Positions 7,314 through 15,755 of a stretch of 54,845 nt of DNA are shown piece by piece (the first letter of the stretch is position 1; the number at the start of each line of letters is the position of its first letter). A program made the translations under genes and the position numbers. Source of the DNA: Candidatus Neomarinimicrobiota bacterium (GTDB taxonomy: Bacteria > Fidelibacterota > UBA8477 > JABMPR01); the NCBI GenBank assembly GCA_016784545.1, contig JADHUM010000020.1, forward strand, positions 1-54,845. The letters run 5' to 3'. Under the pieces are notes generated by a model. It saw only the letters and a program-made list of their open reading frames with translations, did not search any database and was not told where the DNA came from.

Positions 7314-9262
7314 TATTTTGCATCCTTATAGGGTGATTCTTCACGCCAGGCTTCCTTTGGAAGGCTAACTCCAATCGGTTCACTTGTATCTTGTTTTCCC
7401 AGCGCTTTTTGCTCGGCATCGACTTTGGCGTTGTATGCTTCAAGACTCAAATCCATATCGATCATTTGTCCCCCACCATATCCTCGATCACCAGGAGGCA
7501 GATCAAGAGGGCCTACAGGTTCATAATTAAATTCAGGCTCATCTGCACCCACTGGCCAGCTGGCAAGTGTGCGATTCAGCCAGTTTTTGTCATCTCTGGC
7601 AGGATAATCTTCACGGGTATGGGCTCCCCTGGATTCAGTGCGCAGCAGGGCTCCCTTGGCAATGATATAGGCCTGTTGTGCCATCCCTTTGATCCGGAGT
7701 GCTTGTGATAATGCAGGGTTCATACCAGGGGCACTGGCCTTGACCTTCACATTGTCCACTCGACCTAAAATTTCCTTTAGACCGTTAACTGCTTTTTCAA
7801 GGCCCTCACCAGTTCTGAAAATATGAACATGATCTTTAAGCAACTCAGCAATTTCATCTCGGAGGGCATAGACGTCTTCCTCACCAGAGTTGGTTAGCAG
7901 ATGCTCAATAAGGTCAGTCTGTTCCTTGGCGAATTTCTCTCCCAGAGAGATATTTGCGTTCAATTCAGCCGATTTGGCAAAATTTGCGATTTTTTCACCC
8001 ACTACCATACCAGCAACCACTGTTTCAGCCAGGGAGTTGCCACCTAGACGGTTAAAACCATGCATATCCCAGCAAGCCACTTCGCCCAAAGCGAATAAGC
8101 CTTTCATGCCATAGGCCATACCATCCTTGTTAACACGAATTCCACCCATGGAATAGTGCTGGGTTGGACGTACCGGTATAAGCTCTTTAATAGGGTTGAC
8201 TCCGATGAAGTACATGCAAATATCGTAGACTTCCCGGAGCTTGGTGGTGAGATGTTCTTCACCAAGATGACGCAAATCCAGCCAGAGGTGTTCACCATAC
8301 GATGATTGAACGCCTTTACCCTTGAGGATGTGTTGCTTCATCCTGCGAGAGACAACATCGCGTGAGGCTAATTCTTGTTTTTCTGGCTCATATTCAGGCA
8401 TAAAACGATATTCATCCACATCCAGCAGGAGACCCCCGTCACCACGACAACCCTCAGTGACCAGAATATCTGTTGGCACGATACCAGTTGGATGAAATTG
8501 AACAGCTTCCATATTTCCCAGGGGAACCAGACCAGTTTGCAGGGCTATGGCTGATCCCGTACCTTCATTAATGATGGCATTGGTGGATTCACCATAGAGT
8601 CTTCCATAGCCGCCTGTGGCAATGACAGTCGCTTTGGCCAGATAGTTTATAATCTCTCCATCCCTGAGTGAGCGAACAACGGCTCCAATACAGGCACCGT
8701 CTTCATGGATAAGGCTAAGTGCTTCCATTCTATCGTGGATGGTGATATCCAGCTGAACCGCTAAATTGTCCATGGCATAAAGTACGGTGTGTCCCGTTCC
8801 ATCAGCCGTATAACAAGTTCTCCACTTGGCTGTACCACCAAAATCGCGGGCAGTGATCAGTCCTTCTTTATCATGATCTTCAACAATAGTCGTTTTTTTG
8901 CCTTTGATGTAAACTTCACGGGGACCGCCTTCAACACGATTCCAGGGCACACCAAAATGAGCCATTTCGCGCATGGCTATGGGGGCATTATCAGCAAATA
9001 TGCGGGCAACTTCCTGATCGGCGCCCCAATCAGAGCCCTTAACAGTATCCAGCCAATGAACAGTTGGGTTGTCACCCTTACCTTTTGCTGAATTTCCCAG
9101 CGAGGCTTGCATGCCGCCCTGGGCTGCAGATGAATGACTTCTTCGAGGTGGGACAAGGGAAAGCATGGTTACATCCAAACCAGCCTGCGCGCTGGCAATA
9201 GCAGCTCGTTCTCCTGCCAGACCGGCACCGATGACCAGAACATCACTGATTAAGGTTCTCAT
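7313..9262 (-). CDS. sdhA: Succinate dehydrogenase/fumarate reductase flavoprotein subunit
   Basis: The protein has 649 residues, the usual size for type-B complex II. The N-terminus is the FAD-binding Rossmann fold (DVLVIGAGLAGERAAI). The covalent-FAD segment follows (SHSSAAQGGMQASLG). The dicarboxylate-binding region includes QFHPTGI and the catalytic Arg region HYSMGGIRVN, with GLFALGEVAC and GFNRLGGNSLAE nearby. The C-terminal capping and helical regions (ESRGAHTREDYPARDD) are intact. It oxidises succinate to fumarate or the reverse, on the cytoplasmic face. It overlaps sdhC by 4 bp (ATGA) and sdhB by 1 bp. Confidence 0.95.
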   Translation of the reverse strand: MRTLISDVLVIGAGLAGERAAIASAQAGLDVTMLSLVPPRRSHSSAAQGGMQASLGNSAKGKGDNPTVHWLDTVKGSDWGADQEVARIFADNAPIAMREMAHFGVPWNRVEGGPREVYIKGKKTTIVEDHDKEGLITARDFGGTAKWRTCYTADGTGHTVLYAMDNLAVQLDITIHDRMEALSLIHEDGACIGAVVRSLRDGEIINYLAKATVIATGGYGRLYGESTNAIINEGTGSAIALQTGLVPLGNMEAVQFHPTGIVPTDILVTEGCRGDGGLLLDVDEYRFMPEYEPEKQELASRDVVSRRMKQHILKGKGVQSSYGEHLWLDLRHLGEEHLTTKLREVYDICMYFIGVNPIKELIPVRPTQHYSMGGIRVNKDGMAYGMKGLFALGEVACWDMHGFNRLGGNSLAETVVAGMVVGEKIANFAKSAELNANISLGEKFAKEQTDLIEHLLTNSGEEDVYALRDEIAELLKDHVHIFRTGEGLEKAVNGLKEILGRVDNVKVKASAPGMNPALSQALRIKGMAQQAYIIAKGALLRTESRGAHTREDYPARDDKNWLNRTLASWPVGADEPEFNYEPVGPLDLPPGDRGYGGGQMIDMDLSLEAYNAKVDAEQKALGKQDTSEPIGVSLPKEAWREESPYKDAK

Positions 9263-10047
9263 GAAAACAGTCCTTCCCAGGCGCCGGAAGCAGTAACGAT
9301 AGTAATCGTCCCCAGCACGATATAAAAAGTAAACAATAGATAGAAAAATGCCTTGGCGTAGTTACGTACAAACCAGGTGTCAGCCAACCACTTTACCAGG
9401 AGGCGATAGACCCCGATGGCCATGTGGGCCACTACGGATGCCATCAGTATGGCATATAGAATCCAGAGACCGCTACTCATGCGCGACACCGTAAGATCTG
9501 CAGTAAATCCGAGAGGTTGTCCAAGATACCCCATGTCTGAGAACAAATTCCAGGTCACCAATACCAGATGGAAGGAACCGGTGGCCAGTACAATCATCCC
9601 AGTACGAACCTGAGTAATCCACAATGAAGTTTCAAAATGAGATCTCAATTTAATATCTGATTTTGGATCCTGCTGCCAACCCTCACGGGATTTTTCCAGC
9701 TTCTGACCCAATTCCAGCATGCGTTTTCTATCACGGAGTTTGCCAGGAATTTTCCGGCTGGCCCAGATGAAGTGAACAAAGAAGGCAATGGTTACCAGAA
9801 CAATAACGGGTTGAGCCATGGGAATGGTGTGTTCCATAAAGTTGGCAACGATATCGTAGATATCTTTCCCAAAAATTATGGAGGACTCTGCAAGCAGGTG
9901 GCCCCAGATGAACATGGCCAGAAAGGCTCCAGTGAGACCACTGATGCGCTCATCTCGCAAAGCTTTTTTTGCATTCTTGAAAGCGCTGCTCTTCTGACTG
10001 TGTCGAGTTTCAGCTTTCGGGTATAGTTCAGTATCAATATCATTCAT
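9259..10047 (-). CDS. sdhC: Di-heme cytochrome b membrane subunit of complex II (Wolinella FrdC type)
   Basis: The protein has 262 residues with five predicted membrane helices. It aligns by eye along its length to Wolinella FrdC, including WGHLL/MIGHM, SLWITQVRTG/TLWWIQAMTG and GVYRLLVKW/GLYRLAVKW. The four heme ligands align: H50, H92, H160 and H208 (Wolinella H44, H93, H143, H182). E72 aligns with the menaquinol-site E66. The position of E180, the key residue of the Wolinella transmembrane proton 'E-pathway', is Val206 here. An N-terminal tail of ~33 polar residues is extra. The start ATG follows GGAG by 8 bases. A single five-helix subunit indicates a menaquinone-linked, type-B enzyme. 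Confidence 0.88.
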   Translation of the reverse strand: MNDIDTELYPKAETRHSQKSSAFKNAKKALRDERISGLTGAFLAMFIWGHLLAESSIIFGKDIYDIVANFMEHTIPMAQPVIVLVTIAFFVHFIWASRKIPGKLRDRKRMLELGQKLEKSREGWQQDPKSDIKLRSHFETSLWITQVRTGMIVLATGSFHLVLVTWNLFSDMGYLGQPLGFTADLTVSRMSSGLWILYAILMASVVAHMAIGVYRLLVKWLADTWFVRNYAKAFFYLLFTFYIVLGTITIVTASGAWEGLFS

Positions 10048-10474
10048 GATACCAGCTCCGATCTATGTTTATCCGCCTTCATTCCAACTACTCCGTTGGA
10101 ACTTCGGCGCGATGTTTCGCCCTAAAACATGGGCAGATAACCGCGGCGAAGCTGGTTGAGCGAAGACGGGTTATGGATTTCTCTCGGGCTTGATCCCGTG
10201 TATATCCGTTGTTAATTTTGACTTCCGTTTCAATTGTTGGTTTAACACAGGGTAAATATCAACTCCCCATAACAAATTTCAAGTGTGAAGTATGCACATC
10301 ATCCCTTCATCAAAAGAATTGATGTGGATTAGTCATGATTGCTCAAAGCAAATATTAAACCATTCCCAGAGAATTGTCTGATATTTTAACTATTCAATTA
10401 ATTCCTAAGTGCATATTAACTTCCACCAATCTATTTTGTAATCATCTAATTGCTTATCAAATAAAGGAGTCACT
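10048..10474. other. 427-bp divergent intergenic region with stem-loops
   Basis: This region separates sdhC (minus) from the acyltransferase gene (plus), so it must hold both promoters. Near sdhC it carries three hairpins in a row: TTCCAAC/GTTGGAA (10082-10101), ATGTTT/AAACAT (10112-10130) and ATAACC/GGTTAT (10137-10174, interior GCGAAGC and GAGCGAAGAC). They look like REP-type repeats in the sdh leader. The remaining 300 bp toward 10474 is AT-rich, with no hairpin or ORF that can be supported. AAAGGAG sits 5 bases before ATG 10475. Confidence 0.5.
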
Positions 10475-11647
10475 ATGAAAGATCGTATGATATCTCTGGA
10501 TGTATTCCGAGGGTTGACTGTTGGGTTGATGATACTGGTCAATAACCCTGGAAGCTGGTCGCACATTTATGGACCACTCCGTCATGCAAAGTGGCATGGC
10601 TGGACACCCACAGATCTGGTCTTTCCATTCTTTCTATTTATAGTTGGTGTTGCCATGGCTCTCAGTTTTGGGAAGCGCATGGAGGCCGGTGCAGATGTGG
10701 ATGCCCTCAAGAAAAAGGTGTGGTCGCGGGGCGCTATTATCATTGGCCTGGGACTCTTCTTGAATGGCTTCCCCTTTAATGTCCCCCTCAATGCCCAAAT
10801 GGCTGCGGATTTCGAGTTCATGGATATTTTTCGTCGCTTCCTGACACTGCGATACTGGGGTGTATTACAGAGGATCGGTTTGAGTTATCTCATTGGTGGA
10901 TTGATCATCCTCTACTTCCCAAAAACCATGAACAGAGTCCTTGCTGTAGGTGCTTTGATTTTTATTTATGAGTTTTTTATGCGAGTTCCTCTGGTAGATG
11001 GATGGGGAGCCGGTAGTTTTGAGTTGGCCGATAATTTTATTCGCTATATGGATATGCTTCTTTTTGGTGAAGCTCACTTGTATGGCGGCACGGGTGTCCC
11101 CTTTGATCCTGAAGGTTTCTTGTCCACCCTGCCTGCGGTTGCCACGCTTATGAGTGGTTTCTGGCTGGGTGAATATTTGCGCAAGCCCATTGATCACCAG
11201 GAAAAGCTCAGCACTTTAAGTGTTATCGGGATCATGTTATTCTTTGCAGGTTCCCTCCTCGGTCTGATTGAGCCCATCAACAAACAACTCTGGACCGTTT
11301 CCTATGTCATCACCATGGATGGTCTGGCCATCATGATGATCGTTATTTCATCCTATCTCATTGATGTCAAGAAGTTGGTTTCCTGGACCAAACCTGCCAT
11401 TGTTTTTGGAAGTAATGCTCTGGTTGTTTTCGTGGGCTCTGGAATTATTGGTCGCTTGATGTATATGCTGAAAACCACCAGTGCATCAGGTGAAATTATC
11501 TCGATTAAAACGGCACTCTATTCAGGTTTTTATGTGCCGCTGGCAGGGGAGCTCAATGGTTCTCTGCTTTTTGCCCTGACCAATATTGCCTTCTGGCTGG
11601 CCATATTGTGGTATCTGTATAGTAAAAAGATTTTTGTAAAAATCTAA
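10475..11647 (+). CDS. NagX/HGSNAT-like multi-pass membrane acyltransferase (DUF5009/DUF1624 type)
   Basis: The protein has 390 residues and about ten membrane helices. The N-terminus RMISLDVFRGLTVGLMILVN and the following segment WHGWTPTDLVFPFFLFIVG are the family hallmark. His41 lies at the position of the acetyl-accepting His in human heparan-alpha-glucosaminide N-acetyltransferase. Bacterial members (NagX-like) are linked to amino-sugar or cell-wall fragment metabolism and probably move an acetyl group from cytoplasmic acetyl-CoA onto an amino sugar outside. No sugar-catabolic gene is adjacent, so the substrate stays open. The start is clear (AAAGGAG). Transcription is divergent from sdhCAB and converges on the LPP20-like gene with only 50 bp between. 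Confidence 0.85.
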   Translation: MKDRMISLDVFRGLTVGLMILVNNPGSWSHIYGPLRHAKWHGWTPTDLVFPFFLFIVGVAMALSFGKRMEAGADVDALKKKVWSRGAIIIGLGLFLNGFPFNVPLNAQMAADFEFMDIFRRFLTLRYWGVLQRIGLSYLIGGLIILYFPKTMNRVLAVGALIFIYEFFMRVPLVDGWGAGSFELADNFIRYMDMLLFGEAHLYGGTGVPFDPEGFLSTLPAVATLMSGFWLGEYLRKPIDHQEKLSTLSVIGIMLFFAGSLLGLIEPINKQLWTVSYVITMDGLAIMMIVISSYLIDVKKLVSWTKPAIVFGSNALVVFVGSGIIGRLMYMLKTTSASGEIISIKTALYSGFYVPLAGELNGSLLFALTNIAFWLAILWYLYSKKIFVKI

Positions 11648-11697
11648 TTTACTTAAAATTTTTCCAGGAAGATGGGAACAAGTGTGGAGCAGCTAAA

Positions 11698-13110
11698 TTA
11701 GTATTGAAATTCAAAATTGAGCATCCAGACCTCATGATCCTCATAGCTGATCATGGTGGCAAAACGATCTGAGACAGCAATCAGTCTTAAGCCAAATTGC
11801 CATTGAAAAGCATCACCAAATCGGTTTTTGTAGTTGTCATCTTGAATTAAATCGAATTGATTGATGATGCTGATGGCATCTCCCATGTTCCTGGGAAAGG
11901 GATACCATATTGACGCCAGTGAAAATTTCCGTTTATCCCAGTAAGCCGAGATATGTGTATTGAATTGTGGAATGCCTACACCACCAACCACGAGGAATGA
12001 CTTTCCCTGATCATCAGATTGCTGCCAGAGTTCTAGCTTATGATCATCCAAACCAATAAACTCACTGGGTCGCTTCAAATTAAAAGCGGCATCGTCATCC
12101 CAGGCAGAAACATAAGAGGTGTATCCCAGGGCTAATTGCACGGGGTAGAGGTCCCCCTGAGATGGGAGCACTTCCAATCGGACTGAGATATCGGCTTGAT
12201 TGGCCATAGAAGCTGTACCCCAGGTGTTGGCTTCAGCTGTGATAAGCCAGAGTGAAGCTCCCAGACTTAGCTGGCGAATATGATTTTTGTCAAAATCCCA
12301 TCGACCACTTGCCTGAAACCAGGTGTTGGGTGTCTTGGCGGAGGGAACATCTACCAGGATATGATGTGGTTTTAATTTGAGAAAGGCGGCATGACGGTTT
12401 TTAATCAGATCTACTCTGTCATGCTCCTGTCGTAGTCTGGTTTCATCCATTTTCAAGATGTGATCAAGTGAATCAATGACGGCCTGTTTTCTGGCAAGTA
12501 CCAGACTGTCCATTGTGATTTTATGTCGTAGTGAATCTGCGCGCAGGGCTTCCGTCGCCTGATGTTCCAGTTCCTGTTGCCGAATATTCGCTTTCAGGGA
12601 TATTTGAATCTCCTGTGTCACGAGGTGATGATAGGAGGACTTTCCGTAACGAATAAGGCTATAAAAGGTTGAATCGGTGGATACGTAGCGGTCAGAAATT
12701 TTAATGCTGCGAAGGTTCATATTGGTGGAGACCAGCGACTCATAGCTGTAGTTCTCTTCCAGTCGATCTTTGTTTTCCTCAATTTGTTGTGTCGCAATAC
12801 TCTGTACACTGACCTCAACATGTTGGGCAAAACTCAGGCGGGCATCATTATCTGCAGCTTCCTGGGATTCACTTGATTTACCAATGCCATAATAGAGGGT
12901 ATCAGATGTGAGTTCACCAGTCTTGACCCACTGGGGGACACCGCCGGGTGGAGAAAGAATGTCATCGATGACCGTTGTACCAATTATTTCCTCGATATCG
13001 AAAGGTCGACCATGCACAGCCCGGTCAAATTTTGTTGTGTCAGGATTAGGATTACCCCACGCTGTGATGCATGCACTTATGAGGAGTAATATTGTAAAGC
13101 TTTTTGAGAT
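11698..13110 (-). CDS. LPP20-like lipoprotein with central coiled coil and C-terminal beta-rich domain
   Basis: The first canonical start is GTG 13017, but this lacks any export signal. The open frame continues upstream and encodes a lipoprotein signal (SKSFTILLLISAC). A strong GGAGG lies 5 bases before an ATC codon at 13110, and no ATG/GTG/TTG falls between the in-frame stop at 13138 and the lipobox. ATC initiation, giving 470 residues, is therefore proposed. After the signal, PQWVKTG..YYGIGKSSESQEAADNDARLSF.. is the LPP20 pattern (a small domain of envelope lipoproteins, with a conserved run of Ala). A charged heptad-like stretch (~residues 180-250) suggests a coiled coil. The C-terminal ~230 residues are rich in alternating strands and end in an aromatic (EFQY), as in outer-membrane barrels. 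Function unknown. Confidence 0.65.
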   Translation of the reverse strand: MSKSFTILLLISACITAWGNPNPDTTKFDRAVHGRPFDIEEIIGTTVIDDILSPPGGVPQWVKTGELTSDTLYYGIGKSSESQEAADNDARLSFAQHVEVSVQSIATQQIEENKDRLEENYSYESLVSTNMNLRSIKISDRYVSTDSTFYSLIRYGKSSYHHLVTQEIQISLKANIRQQELEHQATEALRADSLRHKITMDSLVLARKQAVIDSLDHILKMDETRLRQEHDRVDLIKNRHAAFLKLKPHHILVDVPSAKTPNTWFQASGRWDFDKNHIRQLSLGASLWLITAEANTWGTASMANQADISVRLEVLPSQGDLYPVQLALGYTSYVSAWDDDAAFNLKRPSEFIGLDDHKLELWQQSDDQGKSFLVVGGVGIPQFNTHISAYWDKRKFSLASIWYPFPRNMGDAISIINQFDLIQDDNYKNRFGDAFQWQFGLRLIAVSDRFATMISYEDHEVWMLNFEFQY

Positions 13111-13493
13111 AAACGCCTCCGCTGTATGGCATGTATTCTAGTATTTTCCAGTGTTTAAGACAAGGTTTGAATCTGATCTAAGGAGGAGGAGACGTCCAAT
13201 TTTGCGCTCGGTCACTCTCACTCTTAAAATGGATTTAGACTAGTCACCTCGAGCGGAGTCGAGTGGTGGGATGTTAAGCAGGGTCAGGAAAGGACAGAAG
13301 GGCTGAACCACGTCGACCTTTTAGGGTTATTAGGTAGGATCTCTCAACTCCGCTCGAGATGACAGACTTAGAGAGACTCCGATCTGGACGATCTGTGTTT
13401 GAATTATGATCTATTCTTCATTGTGTCAGGGGGGTACTTATGTTATGATTGCATCGCTGTGCCGAATAAGCGGTTCAAGTCCAAACAGAAAGG
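13111..13493. other. 383-bp divergent intergenic region with a REPIN-like inverted pair
   Basis: This gap separates the LPP20-like gene (minus) and proS (plus). It contains the 121-bp inverted pair at 13243-13363, listed separately. The remainder shows no ORF with a ribosome-binding site and no clear promoter. A GGTTCAAGTCC string at 13471-13481 resembles a tRNA T-arm but has no supporting structure. Confidence 0.5.
13243..13363. mobile_element. Non-autonomous (REPIN-like) copy of the GIY-YIG element: inverted repeats only
   Basis: GTCACCTCGAGCGGAGTCGA starts the left copy (13243-13266). CTCAACTCCGCTCGAGATGA (13343-13362) lies within the right copy (13341-13363). They are inverted relative to each other, in the same outward order (GTCA... 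to ...TGAC) as the two gene-carrying units at 18404 and 19556. The 74 bases between hold no GIY-YIG remnant. The copies have diverged from the consensus, and CTCGA/TCGAG inside the left copy can fold as a small stem-loop. The simplest reading is a deletion derivative or a REPIN-type pair moved in trans. Confidence 0.6.
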
Positions 13494-14933
13494 ATGCCCG
13501 TTGTGTCAAAAGGGGTAACAAAACAGAGCGAAGATTTCTCAAAATGGTATACCGATGTAGTCAGACAAGCCAAGCTGGCAGATTATGGTCCTGTTAAAGG
13601 AACCATGGTCATCCGACCGTATGGATACGCGATCTGGGAAAACTTTCAAGGCATCCTGAATCAAATGTTTAAGGACACGGGTCATGTGAATGCCTATTTC
13701 CCCATGTTTATTCCTGAGCATTTTCTCAAGAAGGAAGCCGAGCATGTGGAAGGTTTTGCTCCTGAAGTGGCAGTGGTTACCCATGCCGGGGGAAAAGAAT
13801 TGGAAGAACCATTGGTGGTTCGTCCGACTTCCGAGACCATTATCTGGCATATGTATAAGAAATGGATATCATCCTATCGTGATCTGCCTTTGTTGATCAA
13901 TCAATGGGCCAATGTGGTACGCTGGGAAATGCGGACACGTTTGTTTCTAAGGACGACAGAATTCTTGTGGCAGGAAGGACATACTGCACATGCTACGGCA
14001 GAAGAAGCACAAGATGAAACCCTGAAGATGCTGGAGGTCTATAGAAGTTTTGCTGAAGACTACATGGCCATGCCTGTGATTACTGGTAAAAAATCTGAAT
14101 CTGAAAAATTTGCTGGAGCGGTGAGTACCTACTCAATTGAAGCCATGATGCGGGATACCAAGGCCTTGCAATCAGGTACCAGCCACAATCTGGGTCAGAA
14201 TTTTGCCAAGGCTTTTGAAGTCACCTTCCAAAATAAAGACAATAAGGAAGAGCTTGTTTATGCCACAAGCTGGGGCGTGAGCACACGATTGGTGGGTGGA
14301 TTGATAATGGCTCATGGCGATGATAAAGGGTTAATACTACCACCCAAAGTGGCACCTTACCAAGTTGTGATTATTCCCATCTTTCGGAAAGATACAAAAG
14401 ACCTTGTCATGGATAAGGTCCATGAGATCGTGGCTGATTTGAAGGTGGCTGAAGTTCGTGTCCATGTGGATGATGACGAGAAAAGTTCCCCCGGTTTCAA
14501 GTTCAACGAGTGGGAAATGTGTGGTGTGCCCATGCGGGTGGAGATTGGTCCCAAGGATATTGAAAAGGGACATGCTGTCGTGGTGATCAGACATTCTGGC
14601 GAGAAGCATTTTATTCAGCTCTCTGAGCTTGTGCAATTTCTTGCTGATCAGCAGGATATTGTTCAAGCTGAACTGTTCCAGCGCGCTCTGGATTTTCGTG
14701 AAGCCAATACTCACACTGTTGATAATTGGGAAGATTTCAAAGAAACACTGGAAACCAAGGGTGGTTTTATCAAAGCCTACTGGAATGGATCTGCTGAAGT
14801 TGAGGAGAAAATCAAGAACGAGACCAAAGCTACTATCCGCTGTATTCCCTTTGATCAACCTGATGCTTCAGGAAAGTGTGTTTACACCGGTGAGGAGAGC
14901 TCGCAGCAGGTCATTTTTGCCAAAGCTTATTGA
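13494..14933 (+). CDS. proS: Prolyl-tRNA synthetase, archaeal/eukaryal (type 3) form
   Basis: The protein has up to 479 residues. It charges tRNA-Pro with proline. Class II motifs are visible: motif 2 around [15 protein letters not shown] with [26 protein letters not shown], and motif 3 in [24 protein letters not shown]. The anticodon-binding domain starts at ~residue 285 (YQVVIIPIF). A C-terminal zinc-binding-like domain ends in Tyr, as is typical of this form. There is no INS editing insertion, which separates it from the classical bacterial type. ATG 13494 overlaps the SD-like AGAAAGGA. GTG 13503, 8 bases downstream of that SD, is the better start and removes three residues. It is a single gene ending in REP-like hairpins. 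Confidence 0.94.
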   Translation: MPVVSKGVTKQSEDFSKWYTDVVRQAKLADYGPVKGTMVIRPYGYAIWENFQGILNQMFKDTGHVNAYFPMFIPEHFLKKEAEHVEGFAPEVAVVTHAGGKELEEPLVVRPTSETIIWHMYKKWISSYRDLPLLINQWANVVRWEMRTRLFLRTTEFLWQEGHTAHATAEEAQDETLKMLEVYRSFAEDYMAMPVITGKKSESEKFAGAVSTYSIEAMMRDTKALQSGTSHNLGQNFAKAFEVTFQNKDNKEELVYATSWGVSTRLVGGLIMAHGDDKGLILPPKVAPYQVVIIPIFRKDTKDLVMDKVHEIVADLKVAEVRVHVDDDEKSSPGFKFNEWEMCGVPMRVEIGPKDIEKGHAVVVIRHSGEKHFIQLSELVQFLADQQDIVQAELFQRALDFREANTHTVDNWEDFKETLETKGGFIKAYWNGSAEVEEKIKNETKATIRCIPFDQPDASGKCVYTGEESSQQVIFAKAY

Positions 14934-14940
14934 TATCCAG

Positions 14941-15033
14941 AAACCAGTTTTCAGCGTAGCCAAACTGGTTTCAATTGGCAATATCAAAGCACTTAAACCT
15001 GTTTGACTCGTTCCACTCGCTGAAAACTGGTTT
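14941..15033. repeat. Two convergent REP-like hairpins between proS and the DUF4395 gene
   Basis: The first hairpin pairs AAACCAGTTT (14941-14950) with AAACTGGTTT (14962-14971). The second pairs AAACCTGTTT (14995-15004) with AAACTGGTTT (15024-15033), with one mismatch. Read on opposite strands, both begin AAACCAGTTTTCAGCG, so they are inverted copies of one element. The first also matches the reverse complement of 6538-6567 with a swapped A-T/T-A pair. They fill the gap between convergent genes and probably double as transcript ends. Confidence 0.7.
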
Positions 15034-15044
15034 AGAAAGAAATA

Positions 15045-15704
15045 CTATCGATGCATCTTTCCTTCAATCCCAAATAGATCAAAAGGTGGTCTACTATAGA
15101 AATCATTGAATAGTACGATTGTCAATATGATGAAAACGATGAACCCCAATAGTATCAACCATTGGTTCCTGGAAATCTTCTGGATTTCTTGTCTGTCTTT
15201 CAGTTCGCATACTTCGCCAGGACAGTATTGCGCCTTCTCCTTATAAATCCAGGGGTAGACCTTACAGCCCAGGCAAATACCGAATGCTGATTCAAAAAAC
15301 AGGAAGATGAGACAAATAAAACAGATGAGACCTGTAATCGGACTGTATGAGTTCACCAGGACAATCAAAACAAACATGACCAGCGCCATAAAGATCCCGA
15401 TGTACCAGGCAAATTTCTTCTGCTGGGCACCCACATATTCGGGAGTCTGATTTCTGACGATCCACCGACCCAAAATGAGGGTGGGGGAGTACTTGGGATT
15501 GATAAAAACACGAATCAACATGTCTGCCAGGAAAAAAGTAACTGCATATTTCAGGGGGGTAAAGTTCCCGGCACCAGCAGCAGCTTGAATTGAAAACAGC
15601 ATGACCAGGAAAAGTATCCCGGCAGTTGCCCTGATCTCTCGTTCGTTTAAAACGGGAATGTTGTACCCTTCAACGTCCTCACCAAATTTTACAATTTTAC
15701 TCAT
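15045..15704 (-). CDS. DUF4395 family membrane protein
   Basis: The protein has 219 residues. A DUF4395 domain spans most of it, starting VPVLNEREIRA-like (here IPVLNEREIRATAGILFL) and containing the diagnostic FESAFGICLGCKVY. Three to four membrane helices lie at about residues 25-70 and 100-140, and a last one at ~180-200. The Cys pair in CLGC and a second pair (QYCPGEVC) could be redox-active, since DUF4395 proteins often occur near thioredoxin-like genes, but none is seen here. It lies 51 bp after the last permease gene on the same strand, so it is probably the distal gene of the efflux operon. Function unknown. Confidence 0.8.
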   Translation of the reverse strand: MSKIVKFGEDVEGYNIPVLNEREIRATAGILFLVMLFSIQAAAGAGNFTPLKYAVTFFLADMLIRVFINPKYSPTLILGRWIVRNQTPEYVGAQQKKFAWYIGIFMALVMFVLIVLVNSYSPITGLICFICLIFLFFESAFGICLGCKVYPWIYKEKAQYCPGEVCELKDRQEIQKISRNQWLILLGFIVFIILTIVLFNDFYSRPPFDLFGIEGKMHR

Positions 15705-15755
15705 ATACTTCCTTATGATTTTCGATTTGTATGTTCGTCTACGATGGTTTTTCTG

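Noticed and set aside
11698-13017. GTG 13017 as the true start of the LPP20-like gene
   Set aside because: It would give a protein without an export signal while a lipobox lies in frame just upstream behind GGAGG. It is kept only as a fallback.
13471-13481. tRNA T-arm-like GGTTCAAGTCC before proS, or a T-box
   Set aside because: No paired stems in the right places and no T-box consensus or terminator were found. A match of this length is expected by chance.
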